From: Siphonodentalium dalli
Lineage: Eukaryota > Mollusca > Scaphopoda > Gadilida > Siphonodentaliidae
NCBI GenBank assembly: GCA_032622095.1
Contig: CP136061.1
Span: 232,994,944 to 233,058,943, forward strand
Reading direction: 5' to 3'
DNA length: 64,000 bases
Within the stretch, counting starts at the first letter, position 1. Each line of letters opens with the position of its first letter. The position numbers and the translations under genes are program-made. Of the stretch, positions 46,371-57,830 are shown one piece after another. The notes below the pieces were generated by a model, which searched no databases, had not been told where the DNA came from, and saw nothing but the letters and a program-made list of their open reading frames with translations.

Positions 46371-46762
46371 CCCTTTACCCAACAGAAGGGCCCTGTGCCA
46401 ATGCATTCTCTTATATATGCGAGTCGACCATAGGTCGCCTCGCATATATAAGAGAATGCATTGGCTTAACACATTAAAAATTATAAAATTGTTAAAGAAT
46501 GTAAGAAAAAATGGTAAAAAGTGTTAAAAAAAGATTTTTTTTAGGCCAATGCATTCTCTTATATATGCGAGGCGACCTATGGTCGACTCGCATATATAAG
46601 AGAATGCATTGGCACAGGGTATAACTGTAACTATCACAATGTGGTCAAGGAGCCGGTTCCAATGATATCCATATTTGTATGGTTCTATTGAGACAGACCG
46701 AAGATATTTTAGGCTGTTGAAGCTTTATTTGGCCGGTTTTGGCCGGTTTGTTGGGTAAAGGG
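46371..46762. mobile_element. piggyBac-like MITE with two long hairpins, copy 2
   Basis: The ends CCCTTTACCCAACA and TGTTGGGTAAAGGG are perfect, with TTAA on both sides (46367-46370, 46763-46766). The sequence is nearly the same as 14844-15226, with the four 27-bp hairpin blocks all present and a short GGCCGGTTTT duplication near the right end. The near identity of the two copies points to recent mobility. Confidence 0.92.
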
Positions 46763-46884
46763 TTAACAACAAGTCTCTGTGACCGTGCTATTCCAAGAAA
46801 GTAACATCCAGAAGGCGTCAAGACAATCTGAAATCCCGATCGCCAAAGATTATAAAGAAAACTCTCAGCCTTCTATATAGACTG

Positions 46885-46984
46885 TCATTTCTCCAAAGAC
46901 ACACAAAACAAAAATAAGGTGATATGCACATGCAACGATTGAAAAGTGCATTATTTTGAGAATTTTGTATCCCGCACATGACTG
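46885..46984. repeat. 100-bp direct repeat, copy 2
   Basis: Copy of 44071-44170. Sequence diverges after CACATGACTG. Confidence 0.88.
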
Positions 46985-47652
46985 GGTGTTACGTCAATCT
47001 CCGTTAACATTCACGACAAGATACGGTAGACACTCAAGCAATACACAAACGACGTCTTGATTGAATATTGGTCCACTGCGCATGCCTGTATGATCGGTTG
47101 GCAATGGTACGCTGGTGTATATGCTTGTTTGACAGGATCACTGTTTCCTAACATCGGCTGTTAGATTGGCAATAAGATGGGCGGTTTGGATTGTCGAGTC
47201 CATGTTGCTGTTGGGTCACATTTCATGAAGGATGGTCAGTGGCTGAAATAATCTCTCTTTTTATTTTGTATTTTCACAAGTACGTGAAGAAATGGTGGGG
47301 TACCTCAGACCCAACCTAAATTGTACAATATATATATAGTGTGCGTCTTAATTTTCGCTTTGGAATTTTGATCTCCGGCAGCTATATATAACCCTCACCC
47401 TACAGTCAATCAAAACGCGGTTAATCTAAACACGCGATCACGACGTGCGGGCCTATATATAACAATACTATTGTTATCACCTGATACAGAGAAACGATCG
47501 CCCAAAAACACTACAATGTGATACACCGGCAATGTATTGTCGTTTCAAAAGAACAAAACGAGTTTTGGCAGCTCTGCTTGTGTATATCCCCGATACATGA
47601 TGCTTTTTTAAAATCTCAAATACCCGAACATGTTTATTTTGCGAGAGACCGG
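46985..47652. other. Intergenic, nothing recognised
   Basis: No supportable gene. Confidence 0.5.
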
Positions 47653-47698
47653 CAGTCAGATGCTCGTAGCCCGTTTATATATAACCATGGGTATATGC
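47653..47698. repeat. 46-bp inverted repeat, left arm
   Basis: Begins CAGTCAGATGCTCGTAGCCC and ends GGGTATATGC. The exact reverse complement is at 50119-50164, so a 2.5-kb segment is bracketed. No target-site duplication is visible, and similarity does not extend beyond the 46 bp. Confidence 0.9.
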
Positions 47699-48049
47699 GA
47701 AAAATACACAACGAAAACACACTCCACAGTTTGGATCGATAAGTCTTGCCCTGTGTATTTTGATGTTGAATTTTTTGACAATCGGTCTTCCGTATCATTT
47801 CTACAACACAATTATCGTCTTACTTGCAGCACGACTTTATCGTGTGATCGTCACGGAAGCGTTTTATTTCAGAGTATGGTTAATACATTGCCGCCGGTGA
47901 AGTGTATTCTCGCATAAGAAACAAATAAGCCTATGCCGAGGGCAGAAACTAAAGTTGCGAGAGGCACCCCTGGTTGAGTGTGGGATATTTTGCACTCGAG
48001 ACTTGGTTAGAGGGTTTACACCCCGATCTATTTTTTTCTTAAATTAATT

Positions 48050-49860
48050 AGCGAGTAACTACTGGCAAGGACACAGAACATGAGAACATTTGTGAGAACA
48101 TTTTTGAAATATGAACATGAACATTTGACAATCCTATAGCATAGACCGGCCTCAAGTTTTCCAATTCTGGGAAATTATTAACCTGACACTCACCCATAGG
48201 TTTAAAAATTGCCAACTGATGGCCATTTGAGTCCATAATTTTGCAAATGAAAGGGAAATATGCAAATGTTGGTCTAAAAACAACGAATTCGTCACTAAGA
48301 AAGTGTTGGAAAATCAAACTACGAGAACAATTTCAACCTAATTTTGGTGTGAATTTTCCAATTAATTTTGCTCGGGGTATTAGGTATGACTACAATTGGG
48401 GGTAAGACCTCTGCATAACCACCCCTGTCGACAAGTCCCTACTTGACACCCCATTCTAAATAATCGATACTAAGTTATGTTGGGTGGCACCGGGGGGGGG
48501 GGGGTCAGGGGCTACATCCCAGCCCTGTCGGGGAGTCATAGCCATCCCCCGTCGGTGAGTTATGTAATTGTCAACCCGGCAGCTAAAGCCCTCCCCCCTG
48601 TCGGGGAAATCCTGATGCCACCCCTGTTTGAAATCATATAAAACTTTTAAAGAAGAAGACCACATATTGAACAGAAATCAGGGGGAAATGAGCTCTCGTA
48701 ACCACAAAAGTGCACTAAAGACATCCCAATAAATCCAAATTAGATGCAACCACATATTGTATATATATGGTATCGTTCTGTTTGACTCTCTATATCCAGG
48801 GGCGTGGCTATAAAGTTTCCGTTAGGGGGTGTCCACCATGGGAAATTCCAACTGCACCCCCTTGAATTAGAATCACCCCAAACACAAATTCCATTTGCGC
48901 CACCCCCTTACATCAGTGCTCACGCCTAATATCCTATATATATTAAAAAAAAACTATATTCCAGGTTTGAAAATTCAGATAGTTTAACCTGAACAATTAC
49001 ATAAATCATAACATCTAATGGTCTAACTCCAAACAAATGCCCACGGCTACGGGCAAGAGGTGGGGACACACCGGGTTGGCCATGGTTCTTCGGCCCGGTG
49101 TGAGAACATTTTTAAAACTATAAAAGAAAATATTAAATCCTAGCATGCATCTAGACTGGCCTCAACTGAACCTTTCCTGGTGTTGGAAATTTCAAACCTC
49201 ATACTCCCCCTCAGGTTGGAACACTCTCCAACTGATGACTATTTCAGTCCACAAGTTTGACCAAATGAAGTAAAATATTGTTTTGCAGTTTTGTATTGGC
49301 CACGGGGGAATGGACAATGACAACAATAGTCGGCATTTTTTTTTTAATCTGAACGAGAAAATCTCAAAATCCTAGCATCTAGACTAGCCTCAAACCTTCC
49401 TATAGAGTTGGACATTTCAAAACTTAGGTTGGAAAATTTCAACTGATGACAATTCCAATGACAATATTTACCAAATGCATGACAATATTGTTTTCTTAAA
49501 TTAACAAGCAGTTTTTTGACTGGCCACGGGGGAGGGACCAGGACAGAAACTGTCCAAGTGTTGGAAATTTCCAACCTGTCACCCTCCTAAGGTTGGAAAT
49601 TTCCGACTGATGCTGACTGATGACCATTTCAGTCCAAAATATTTACCAAAAATAGGAAAATATGCAAATAAATTGTTTGAAAATCAAACTACAAGAACAT
49701 TTTCAACTTAATGTTGGTGTGAAATTTCCAACTAATGTTTTGGCAGGTATGAAATTTCCAACTGTTGAACATTTTGACCAAAGTTGGGGGGTGAGACATT
49801 CCAACCCCCACCCCTGTCGCCACGTCCCTGTCTATATCATATAAATACTTTTTCTAAAAA
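48050..49860. repeat. Diverged repeats around GGTTGGAAATTTCCAAC
   Basis: Four degenerate blocks (about 48150-48440, 49140-49310, 49370-49560 and 49565-49835) share CTAGACTGGCCTCAA, GTTGGAAATTTC, CAACTGATGNCCATTTCAGTC, ATATGCAAAT and CACCCCTGTCG-NN-AGTCCCT. A poly-G stretch is at 48492-48506. These look like old copies of one element, some in tandem. Confidence 0.65.
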
Positions 49861-50118
49861 CTCTTAAACCAACTCGACGTGCGCTCCTGTTCTAGTATAA
49901 AAAGTGCGTCTATTTCAGACAAAGTTCAAACAGTAAATGTGACCAGACAAGACATAGAAACCGCTAATCTCAAAATTACTAATCTGACAACACCAGTCGA
50001 ACATGATAACCTTTCAAAGCAATAACACCGGGCACCGTGTTACGGACAACCACAGGCACGCACACCATGGATAAATACACGGTGAAAGGAACGGCGTTTT
50101 TTTGTACGGTTATATCTG

Positions 50119-50164
50119 GCATATACCCATGGTTATATATAAACGGGCTACGAGCATCTGACTG
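50119..50164. repeat. 46-bp inverted repeat, right arm
   Basis: Exact reverse complement of 47653-47698. Confidence 0.9.
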
Positions 50165-50600
50165 CACGTGCACCGAGCAATTAACGTGATTTATTGGTAC
50201 GCCCGCGCCCATACATTTGGGACGTTATTGATTGGTGTGGTAAAAGCTCAAAAGCCTTTGTGAACTATATACTAATGTAACATTGACAGCAAGCTGCTGG
50301 TACCAATTCGCTTGATCAAATACCTCCGGATATTGGTAAATGGTATAGTATTGTCGTGAACAATACAACCACATACACGTGTGAACTTGGCCGCTAATGC
50401 TGTTGAAATTGATTTGTATAACTAGTATAAGTTAAGTGAAGCTTAAATACTCTGACTGACTGTTAATGCGACTACAAACAAAACAAAGCAAAAGACAATA
50501 AAAAAAACAACTAACTTACAAAACAATAACCAAAAGAATACAAAACTACTTTATAATAATGTCATAAGGACAACTCCTACCTGCTTTGGAACTACTTAAG
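50165..50600. other. Intergenic, nothing recognised
   Basis: Includes an A-rich AAACAAAACAAAGCAAAAG stretch at 50475-50530. Confidence 0.5.
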
Positions 50601-50756
50601 AAATAACTCTTGTTTCGATTAAGGTTATGCGGTTATAACCGAAAAGTTTGAAGACAAATTCTATAACGCGTGTAGTGCCGCTATAGTGAATTTGTCTTCA
50701 CAATTTCGGTTATATCTCTTAACCTTAATCGAAACAAGAGTTATTTATTATAATTT
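50601..50756. mobile_element. 156-bp foldback element
   Basis: AAATAACTCTTGTTTCGATT...GAAGACAAATTC on the left pairs with GAATTTGTCTTC...AATCGAAACAAGAGTTATTT on the right, arms of about 65 bp and a loop of about 24 bases. Confidence 0.88.
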
Positions 50757-51309
50757 AATCCGTCATGTTTCAGGAAAACCACAATAAGTAGAGAGTATAA
50801 GTATAAAAGAAGCGTAAAACTGTGTGGTTATTGCCGACGAAAAAGACGCACCCAAAGTTGCAATTGACATGATGCATGCTGTCAATCAAACATCCAATTA
50901 TCGATTGATCAAGTTGCGTCATAAATTCGTTGTTTTTGACTGGCTAGTGAACACTGTCCATGCACTGGTCAACTGGACACTCCACATTGGCAGCAGGTGT
51001 TCCAGAAATATTTCGCTTGCCCTGTACGTGACACGAGTTGTTTTTATCCAAAACTTCATTTCTTTGCAACTGTTAGCTCATTTGAGTCTTCTAGTAACTT
51101 ATGCACCTAAGTACTGATTGTTATTTAACAATAAATTTAATGGCAGGGCGGTCCTACCTAAAGGAATTTTGATGCAACATCTGAATCACAGTTTATATAA
51201 CATAACGTATCGAATAGTTCTCATGTAAATTTAGGTACGCGGTATTATAGGCGTGGTCATACAGTCGCTGCTGCAGTGAGTGCTGTCACTTCAACAACAG
51301 AAGTAACAA
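50757..51309. other. Intergenic, nothing recognised
   Basis: The ORF 50824-51117 (97 codons) has no recognisable motif. Confidence 0.5.
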
Positions 51310-51660
51310 GAAAACCATAGTCAGAAATGGTAACGCGCTCAAGATCATATATTGTATACCCATGATTGTAACTATAGAATATTTTTCATTTCTGTTATTT
51401 GTAATTGGCATAGCTTATCGCAAACCAAAAATCAACATTATTGAAATAATGTAAACGCCAATAAACGAAATTGAAATTCTCAACTACACCTTTTACCGGG
51501 CTCGACCTCGGGGTCGCACTACAGCTCGTCCTCGGGGTCGCACTACAACTTTTAATGTATCCCAATAATTAACATTCTATAAATAGAACCCGCAGCGCTA
51601 TGGCAGCGCACAGGCGAAACAAGAATTTGTACATTGGTATACACGCGGCGCGCGTAATAA
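51310..51660. repeat. Dispersed repeat X, shorter copy
   Basis: Same family and orientation as 54436-54897 (GTCAGAAATGGTAACGCGCT, TTTACCGG-CTCG, CAGGCGAAACAAGAAT), but an internal segment of about 170 bp present in the other two copies is missing between ...TATAGAATAT and TTTTCATTTC. A GCGCGCG patch follows at 51650. Confidence 0.8.
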
Positions 51661-53069
51661 AAACATTCAGGTTATTGAGAAATAACTTTAATGGCTAAAC
51701 AGCTGACAACAAATGGTTTTATAGTATTCTGTGAATTGACATCTTATGATTAAATTATATATATAACTATATACATGTCAAAAAAAGAAAGAAATTTTCC
51801 TCTGATGAAAGTGACTGCTGACGTGAAGAGTTGAATAGTTTGAAAAAGGTAACCGTTCATTGTTGATTATTTATTACACAATTATGTACATAGCTATACC
51901 GCTGTGTCGGCACATCTTGGCCTTTTCAAAATATAGCGTAGCACCCCATGCGAACCGGTCCTGTAGAGGTAGCAGTGGTTGTGGTACTATGTAAACGCGT
52001 TAGCAGGGGACCCCAATCATACCGGTAGCTTTTAGAAGATATCACGAATGTTCATCAGCGAATATATATAAGGATATAAGACATAATTGGTGAGTTATTC
52101 CTATAGGGAATTTCCTATAATTATCACAGATGGCCAACTATATTTTTTACATACAGATAAGTCGTATATTGGCTGATAAAATGAGACTTTTATCAACATT
52201 TTCACTATCGGACGAATAAACCGAATAACTTGGATGTTCCCCCATTCATCGTCTATCGATTATCCAATAATTGTACTCCTCAATAGATACTGAATGGAAT
52301 TTATTAATCTTTTGATGGCCAACGACCCCTGTATCACGAAATCGAGGACGATAGATTGGCAATGGTAACGTTCGCATGGGACCCGCGCTTCGAAATGATA
52401 CGGTCTGCATGTGCCATGTGGTAAGGGTACTGTCTGATGTATGTAATGGGCTTTACTCGAGTAATAGCGATCACTTTTACTAATCATGTCACGTGAGGTT
52501 TATTTTTTAGCATATTAAACATTTCGCATTGTTTCACAACCGACAGACGAACTATAAGATATTTGGGGAAAAAATATGAAACACAAATAGGCGACAAAAT
52601 GAGACAAAATAAATAAGTATATTTGCATTGAAAAATATCATATTAGTGTATTGTTGATATTTCATGGAAATAATCTGATAGTTTCGATTGATTTTTTTTT
52701 CGCATTTTCTAGCTCATTCTTGTCAAAGTACTTGTTAAACTTTGTAGATCTGTTTATCGTCTTTTTTTTATCTCGATACGGCATCTCAAGAATACCTGCC
52801 TTTGGAACGACCGATAGTTCTATGACGTCACTCAAGAGAACTTAACAACATCAACTCCCACCAAACTCCCGCGCTTCCAAAATGTTAATGATACTTCGGC
52901 AGGTAAGGATACTGCCTGCCGGTGGTCTGCTATCAATTTAATGGGCTTTACTCAAGTAAATAAATAACCAATAGATTGTCAACGATATATCTAATTGGAT
53001 GTTAACACAAAAAGCAGTATTATTATCCTGCATAGGTGTTTTTGTAGTTCACTCGCCCGCTGATTCAAG
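51661..53069. other. 1.4 kb without a recognised gene
   Basis: Diverged direct repeat between about 52370-52480 and 52850-52975 (CCCGCGCTTC, GGTAAGG-TACTG, AATGGGCTTTACTC). No gene. Confidence 0.5.
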
Positions 53070-54257
53070 CCCCTGTCACACTCAGGCCGGCGCTCTTATT
53101 GCGCTGCAAAAGTATCAAAGCGCCCACCTAAACGCACTAAGGTCTCCAAGAACCGATTGGTGACGCAGTGGACACTGGCTACAACGGGCGAGGATCTCCA
53201 TGCTCGCCCATAGGTGCCACAGCGCCGCGCTTGTTTTATGCATGCACAAAACAAGCGCAGAGGCTCGGCGTTCTGACCAGGACGTAGTACTCTCGCCGTG
53301 ACAGCGCAAAGCAAAGCGCCAAGCGAGCGACGTGAGCGTTATGTGGACGTAGTAAAAGCGCATATTAGCTTCTCGTGGTCGCAGCAAGGAATTAATCATC
53401 CCAAAAATTCCCATTCTATAAATAAAACTAATAAAACACCCATTGATAATGTCAGCCCGCACGCGAAACGTGAAACTCCCCCACCAGTTATACATGCGGC
53501 GCGCGTGACAAGCTATGCTCCTATCCCGCTTATCACGTTTTCGTCGCGCTCTTTGTACGACCCATTGCGTTCCTGCTTTGTCACGTCAATTATCACGCTC
53601 TAGCGCGCTCTCACTGCGTTTCCTTCACGCCTTAAACGCTCTTAATGCGTTCAAGTCATTGTCATTGCGTTGTTAGTACGCTTTGCGTTGTCATGGCGAC
53701 GGTACTATACGCCTGGTCAGAACGCCGAACCTCTGCGCTTGTTTTGTGCATGCACAAAACAAGCGCGGCGCTCTGGCGCTCTGGGGCGATCTCGGAGACC
53801 CTCTCCCGTCCTAGCCAGTGTCCACTGCGTCACCAATACGTTCTTGGATACCTTACTGCGCTTTGCTTGGCGCTCTGATTATTTTTCAGCGCAATGCAAG
53901 CGCCGGCCTGATCGCAGCGGAGTGTGACATTAGTTTAATCGGACAGCTAATCTATTGCGTATTTTCCCCACAACATAAAAACTGACTATGACTGGAGAAC
54001 GCAGGAGGCGCTATCTATACTCTCCGCGCCCGCGCAGAGAACGTTTTGCGAACTTATTGTGAACGTACTAGCATCACAATGACAGCGACTTGAATGCACT
54101 AAGAGCGTGAGACTTGAAAACGTAGGAACGCAATAGGAGCGTACTTTGTTTTAAAAGTTTGACAATTTTCGACAGATTTCGGCGCTCCTCCTGCGTGTTA
54201 CTCATATGCTGGTACTTTTGCAGCGCAGTGGGAGTGCCGGCCTGAGTGTGACAGGGG
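53070..54257. mobile_element. GC-rich TIR element, 1.19 kb
   Basis: CCCCTGTCACACTCAGGCCG opens the left end, and its complement closes the right, a TIR of about 25 bp with one mismatch. No clear TSD. Inside is a second, longer inverted repeat (about 53090-53340 against 53600-53935) containing GACGCAGTGGACACTGGCTA and the palindrome GCGCTTGTTTTGTGCATGCA..., present once per arm. The interior is much richer in GCG/CGC than its surroundings and holds many GCGTT/AACGC words. No transposase ORF. Confidence 0.83.
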
Positions 54258-54435
54258 TTTAACATGACATGTGCTAAGATCTCGCCGCGTGTTTCGTCCA
54301 TCTCGGTGTGGCATTTGCTTACATTTTGCTATCCAAACTGTTCCCTGCCACCAGGAGCTTAACCGCTGCTACCTCCCTGTGCAGGACCGGTTCACAGTGG
54401 GTACTAGTATGCATGATTACCAGATAAAACAACAA

Positions 54436-54897
54436 AACCAATGTCAGAAATGGTAACGCGCTCAAGATCATATATTATATACCCATGTTTGTAATTATAG
54501 AATATCAAATATATTAGTTTCGCGAATGATCAACTCAGAATTCCGTTAAAATAACAATAACAACCAGCACCTGATTAACGAACCGGAGGCCGTCTCCGAC
54601 CACAACCCTCAGTGGGGTGCAGAACGAAACATGTCTATAAAAGTTGAAATATAAGACTCATAAATTATCTTTTTCATTTCTTTTATTTGTGATTGGCATA
54701 GCTTTTCACAAACCAAAAATCATTATTATTGACATAATGTTAACGACAATAAACGAAATTGAAATTCCCAACTACATATTTTACCGGACTCGGCATTCGG
54801 TCGCATGCAGTTCGACTTTTAATCCTCTCAAAAATTCCCATTCTATAATTAAAACACCCATGCGCCCAGGCGAAACAAGAATCTCTACATTAGTATA
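54436..54897. repeat. Dispersed repeat X, full copy
   Basis: Full-length copy in opposite orientation to 24795-25250. Begins at ACCAATGTCAGAAATGGTAA and ends at ...ATCTCTACATTAGTATA. Confidence 0.82.
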
Positions 54898-54984
54898 GTC
54901 ACATTATCTCATTTCATTGTGCTGAATGTGTAGTATGGCTATCGTTTTTAAACTCTCCCACGATAACATTATGTTGCACCGTGG

Positions 54985-55405
54985 CGACTGACACTTAGTT
55001 CACACAATGACAAATTTACACCGTATGGTATGCAGGCATTTCGTCGTAGAAAACTATATGAACGGAACATGCATATAAAATGCATCTTTACCACAGCTAA
55101 GCTTCGCGAGAAGTAAAATCTCTGTAGTTCCACCTGTAGCGATGCTACTGGGATTTGCCTGTATTTAGCTTGCAATTATATCGCAAGAATCAAATACGTG
55201 ATTGTATTATAACAGGTATTTGAAGGCAAATGCCAATAGTACCGTTGCAAGTGGAACTACAAATTTTTTACTTCTAATGTCGTTTGCTTAGGTAAAGACG
55301 CATGCTATATATATGATTCCATGGCACCTTGTGATTTTCTGGGACGAAATGCCTGCAAAACATACCGTGCAAACTTGCCAGCGCATGAACTTGCCTTTAG
55401 GATAC
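54985..55405. repeat. Repeat A, left copy (self-complementary)
   Basis: The ends are inverted: GTTCACACAATGACAAATTT...GCAGGCATTTCGTCG on the left, CGAAATGCCTGCAAAACATA...TTGCCAGCGCATGAAC on the right. The interior also folds (TGAACGGAACATGCAT against ATGCTATATATATGATTCC). A related copy lies in the same orientation at 59471-59830, so two copies flank the 4.0-kb element between them. Confidence 0.75.
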
Positions 55406-56689
55406 GGCATGTTTTGCAGGTATTTTCTCATAGAAAGCCCTATTACTCTAGTAGCTCATGGTGGTTTTGTATGCACTTGTATGTCCAGAGCAAAACTCTT
55501 CATGAATCCACTAATTGAAGGTACACGAACAATATTTGGTTGGTAACACATTTCCCATCGACGGCGAAATGGGTCAAATGGCCACGCCCCTTTTTGCGTG
55601 AAGTACTACCACCCGTCGTGACTATATCTCCAGAACCGTTGGACATAGGGGGTCGGGTGACCACTCAAAATGTGCGGAATGGCCACATTATGGGGGGTCA
55701 GTAATACATTTTCATATCCAAAAGTCAATGGTTTTTAAGATAATTGCCAAAAACCAAAAAAAGTCCATTTTTGAGGGCCTGAACCCCAATTTTGGGGTTC
55801 AGCACTTTTATCTCAAAGCTGAGCCCCCAATTAGAATTTTATTTATCTATATCCATCGGTGCCACATATAGGTATAATTTCTGTACCATTAACGGATGGG
55901 ATTGACCTCTTGACCCTGAAAATCCACATAATGGGGGGGGGGGGCGTCAGTAATACATTTTCATATCCAAAAGTCAATGGTTTTTGCCAAAAACCGATTT
56001 CAGCATGTAATGCACCACAAGTATACAATACCACAAGGACACTTTTTAAAGAACTATCCGCATTCTCTGATCAACTTAAGAGCACAATTGACTACACACA
56101 ATGGGATTAGCTGGAAATTGCTGCTGAGGATGTGTTGACCCCGACACACAACATGAGCTCTTCCCGACTGAACATGCCTTGGAAACTGGTGTGCTTTACC
56201 AAAAATCAGGTAACAATTGTGCTCTAATCAACAGAAATGTACAGATTGAACAAAACAGGTTTTCAAAATTTGTTATCAACATTTAACAGCTGATCTGATT
56301 TAAGTGACCAAGCTATGAAACATGCTAAACACTTTTACTAAATGGAATGACCAGCTGTTTGCTTGATGCAGCAGCCACATGTTGCGATCTTAAAATGGGT
56401 ATTGCATCTGGGCATAGAACAAACATGTTGTAATCAGATGAGAGATGACCATATCTACCAGTATATATTTCAGAAGTAATCAATTCTTCCAAAAGGACAC
56501 CTCATCTTACAAAAAGTTTTAGGAAATGATGGAATCATCACTATTCAATCAATAGTAGAATGAGCCTTTGTCAGTCCCACATTAGTTTTGGTTGGCCATG
56601 ATAGTTGCAGGTTGGAGAAGATGAGGGTCTATAATTTCTCTAACATAATTCTTCATAATAGCTAATAGCCCTCATAACTTATTTATTTT

Positions 56690-57060
56690 CATTTTCAATA
56701 CCACTGCAGGTTAAGTGGTCCTGCTAATTTTATATTTTGCTGATGGGTACTGCTGGATTGCTATGATCGATGTTTGTAGGTCAAGGCGATTCTGTTAAGA
56801 AATAGTACCATCATTTTACCTAAAGTTGGTTCTTTTTGCATTGTTTGGCTAATCCGAGCAATTTGGGCAAAAGTCAGTGTCTGTATGAAACATTCAAGAA
56901 CACATATACTTCAAAATATTTAATGCGTACGCTGATGTTTGGTAAACAACAGGAATAGTCATCTCAATTATGGCCAGTTTGTAAAAACCAGCACCCATTA
57001 TTAAAATATTTCACAATATACATGTTTTTTAATGTACACTACACATAGTGGCTTATCTCG
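56690..57060. repeat. Repeat B, second copy without LINE
   Basis: Related to 44190-44452 plus 46072-46150. Here the sequence runs unbroken through the point where the LINE sits in the other copy (CCAGCACCCATTATTAAAATAT against ACAGCTTACTTATAAAATAT). Confidence 0.65.
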
Positions 57061-57775
57061 ATTTGTTCAGATCGCTTTGCTCTACCTGACTATCATACCA
57101 AATTTATTAGCATCACCACTAAACTTGGGATGAATACTGCCAAATGAATATATTGTGATATATAGGGTAGTGGAAAAATAATGTTTGAGTCTTTTCAAAA
57201 TATAATTATAGTAAAACCTACACAATACCGTCTTGGTCTGATAAGACTCAGAGTCATGTTTATTTAGGAGTATAGACATGAAGTCCACCAGTCTCATGAA
57301 AATTAAATGGGCTCTGCACTAGTAATATCTGGGCTCCTGGGACCCATTAATATTGACAAATGCAACACAAATGAAAAATACATAGTAACTTTCCTCAAAC
57401 ATAGATTATAACCTGACAATCATTGTGTTAGAATCAGTGTACATATGTATATGTAGGCATGGCCATAGCATGTTTTTGAAATACTGCAGAGTGCAGACCA
57501 TAAATTTCACTAGAATATACATGTAGTTATTGCATGTACATCACACACATAAGGCGACTGACACACATACACGTATCTGCAGGGTTCACAATATTTGACA
57601 TGTAAAATATATATATATATATATCCTGTGCCTATAACATCAAACCAAACGGTTTACAGTACTTTTTCTGATATTTTTGGAGTGGCATACATACATACAA
57701 AATAAAAGTCAATTTAAAGGGACGAAATGAAAACTAATTTGTGCAACTATAATGGAGATCTATATTGCATTACAA

Positions 57776-57830
57776 CATCCACAAATCTACAAAATCTACA
57801 ACATCCACAAATCTACAAAATCTACAAAAA
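57776..57830. repeat. Two copies of ACATCCACAAATCTACAAAA
   Basis: Short tandem duplication of about 26 bp inside the 4.0-kb element. Confidence 0.85.

Noticed and set aside
53096-53927. Overlapping ORFs in both strands at 53.1-53.9 kb
   Set aside because: They arise from the GC-rich inverted duplication of a TIR element. The same peptide-like phrases occur on both arms.
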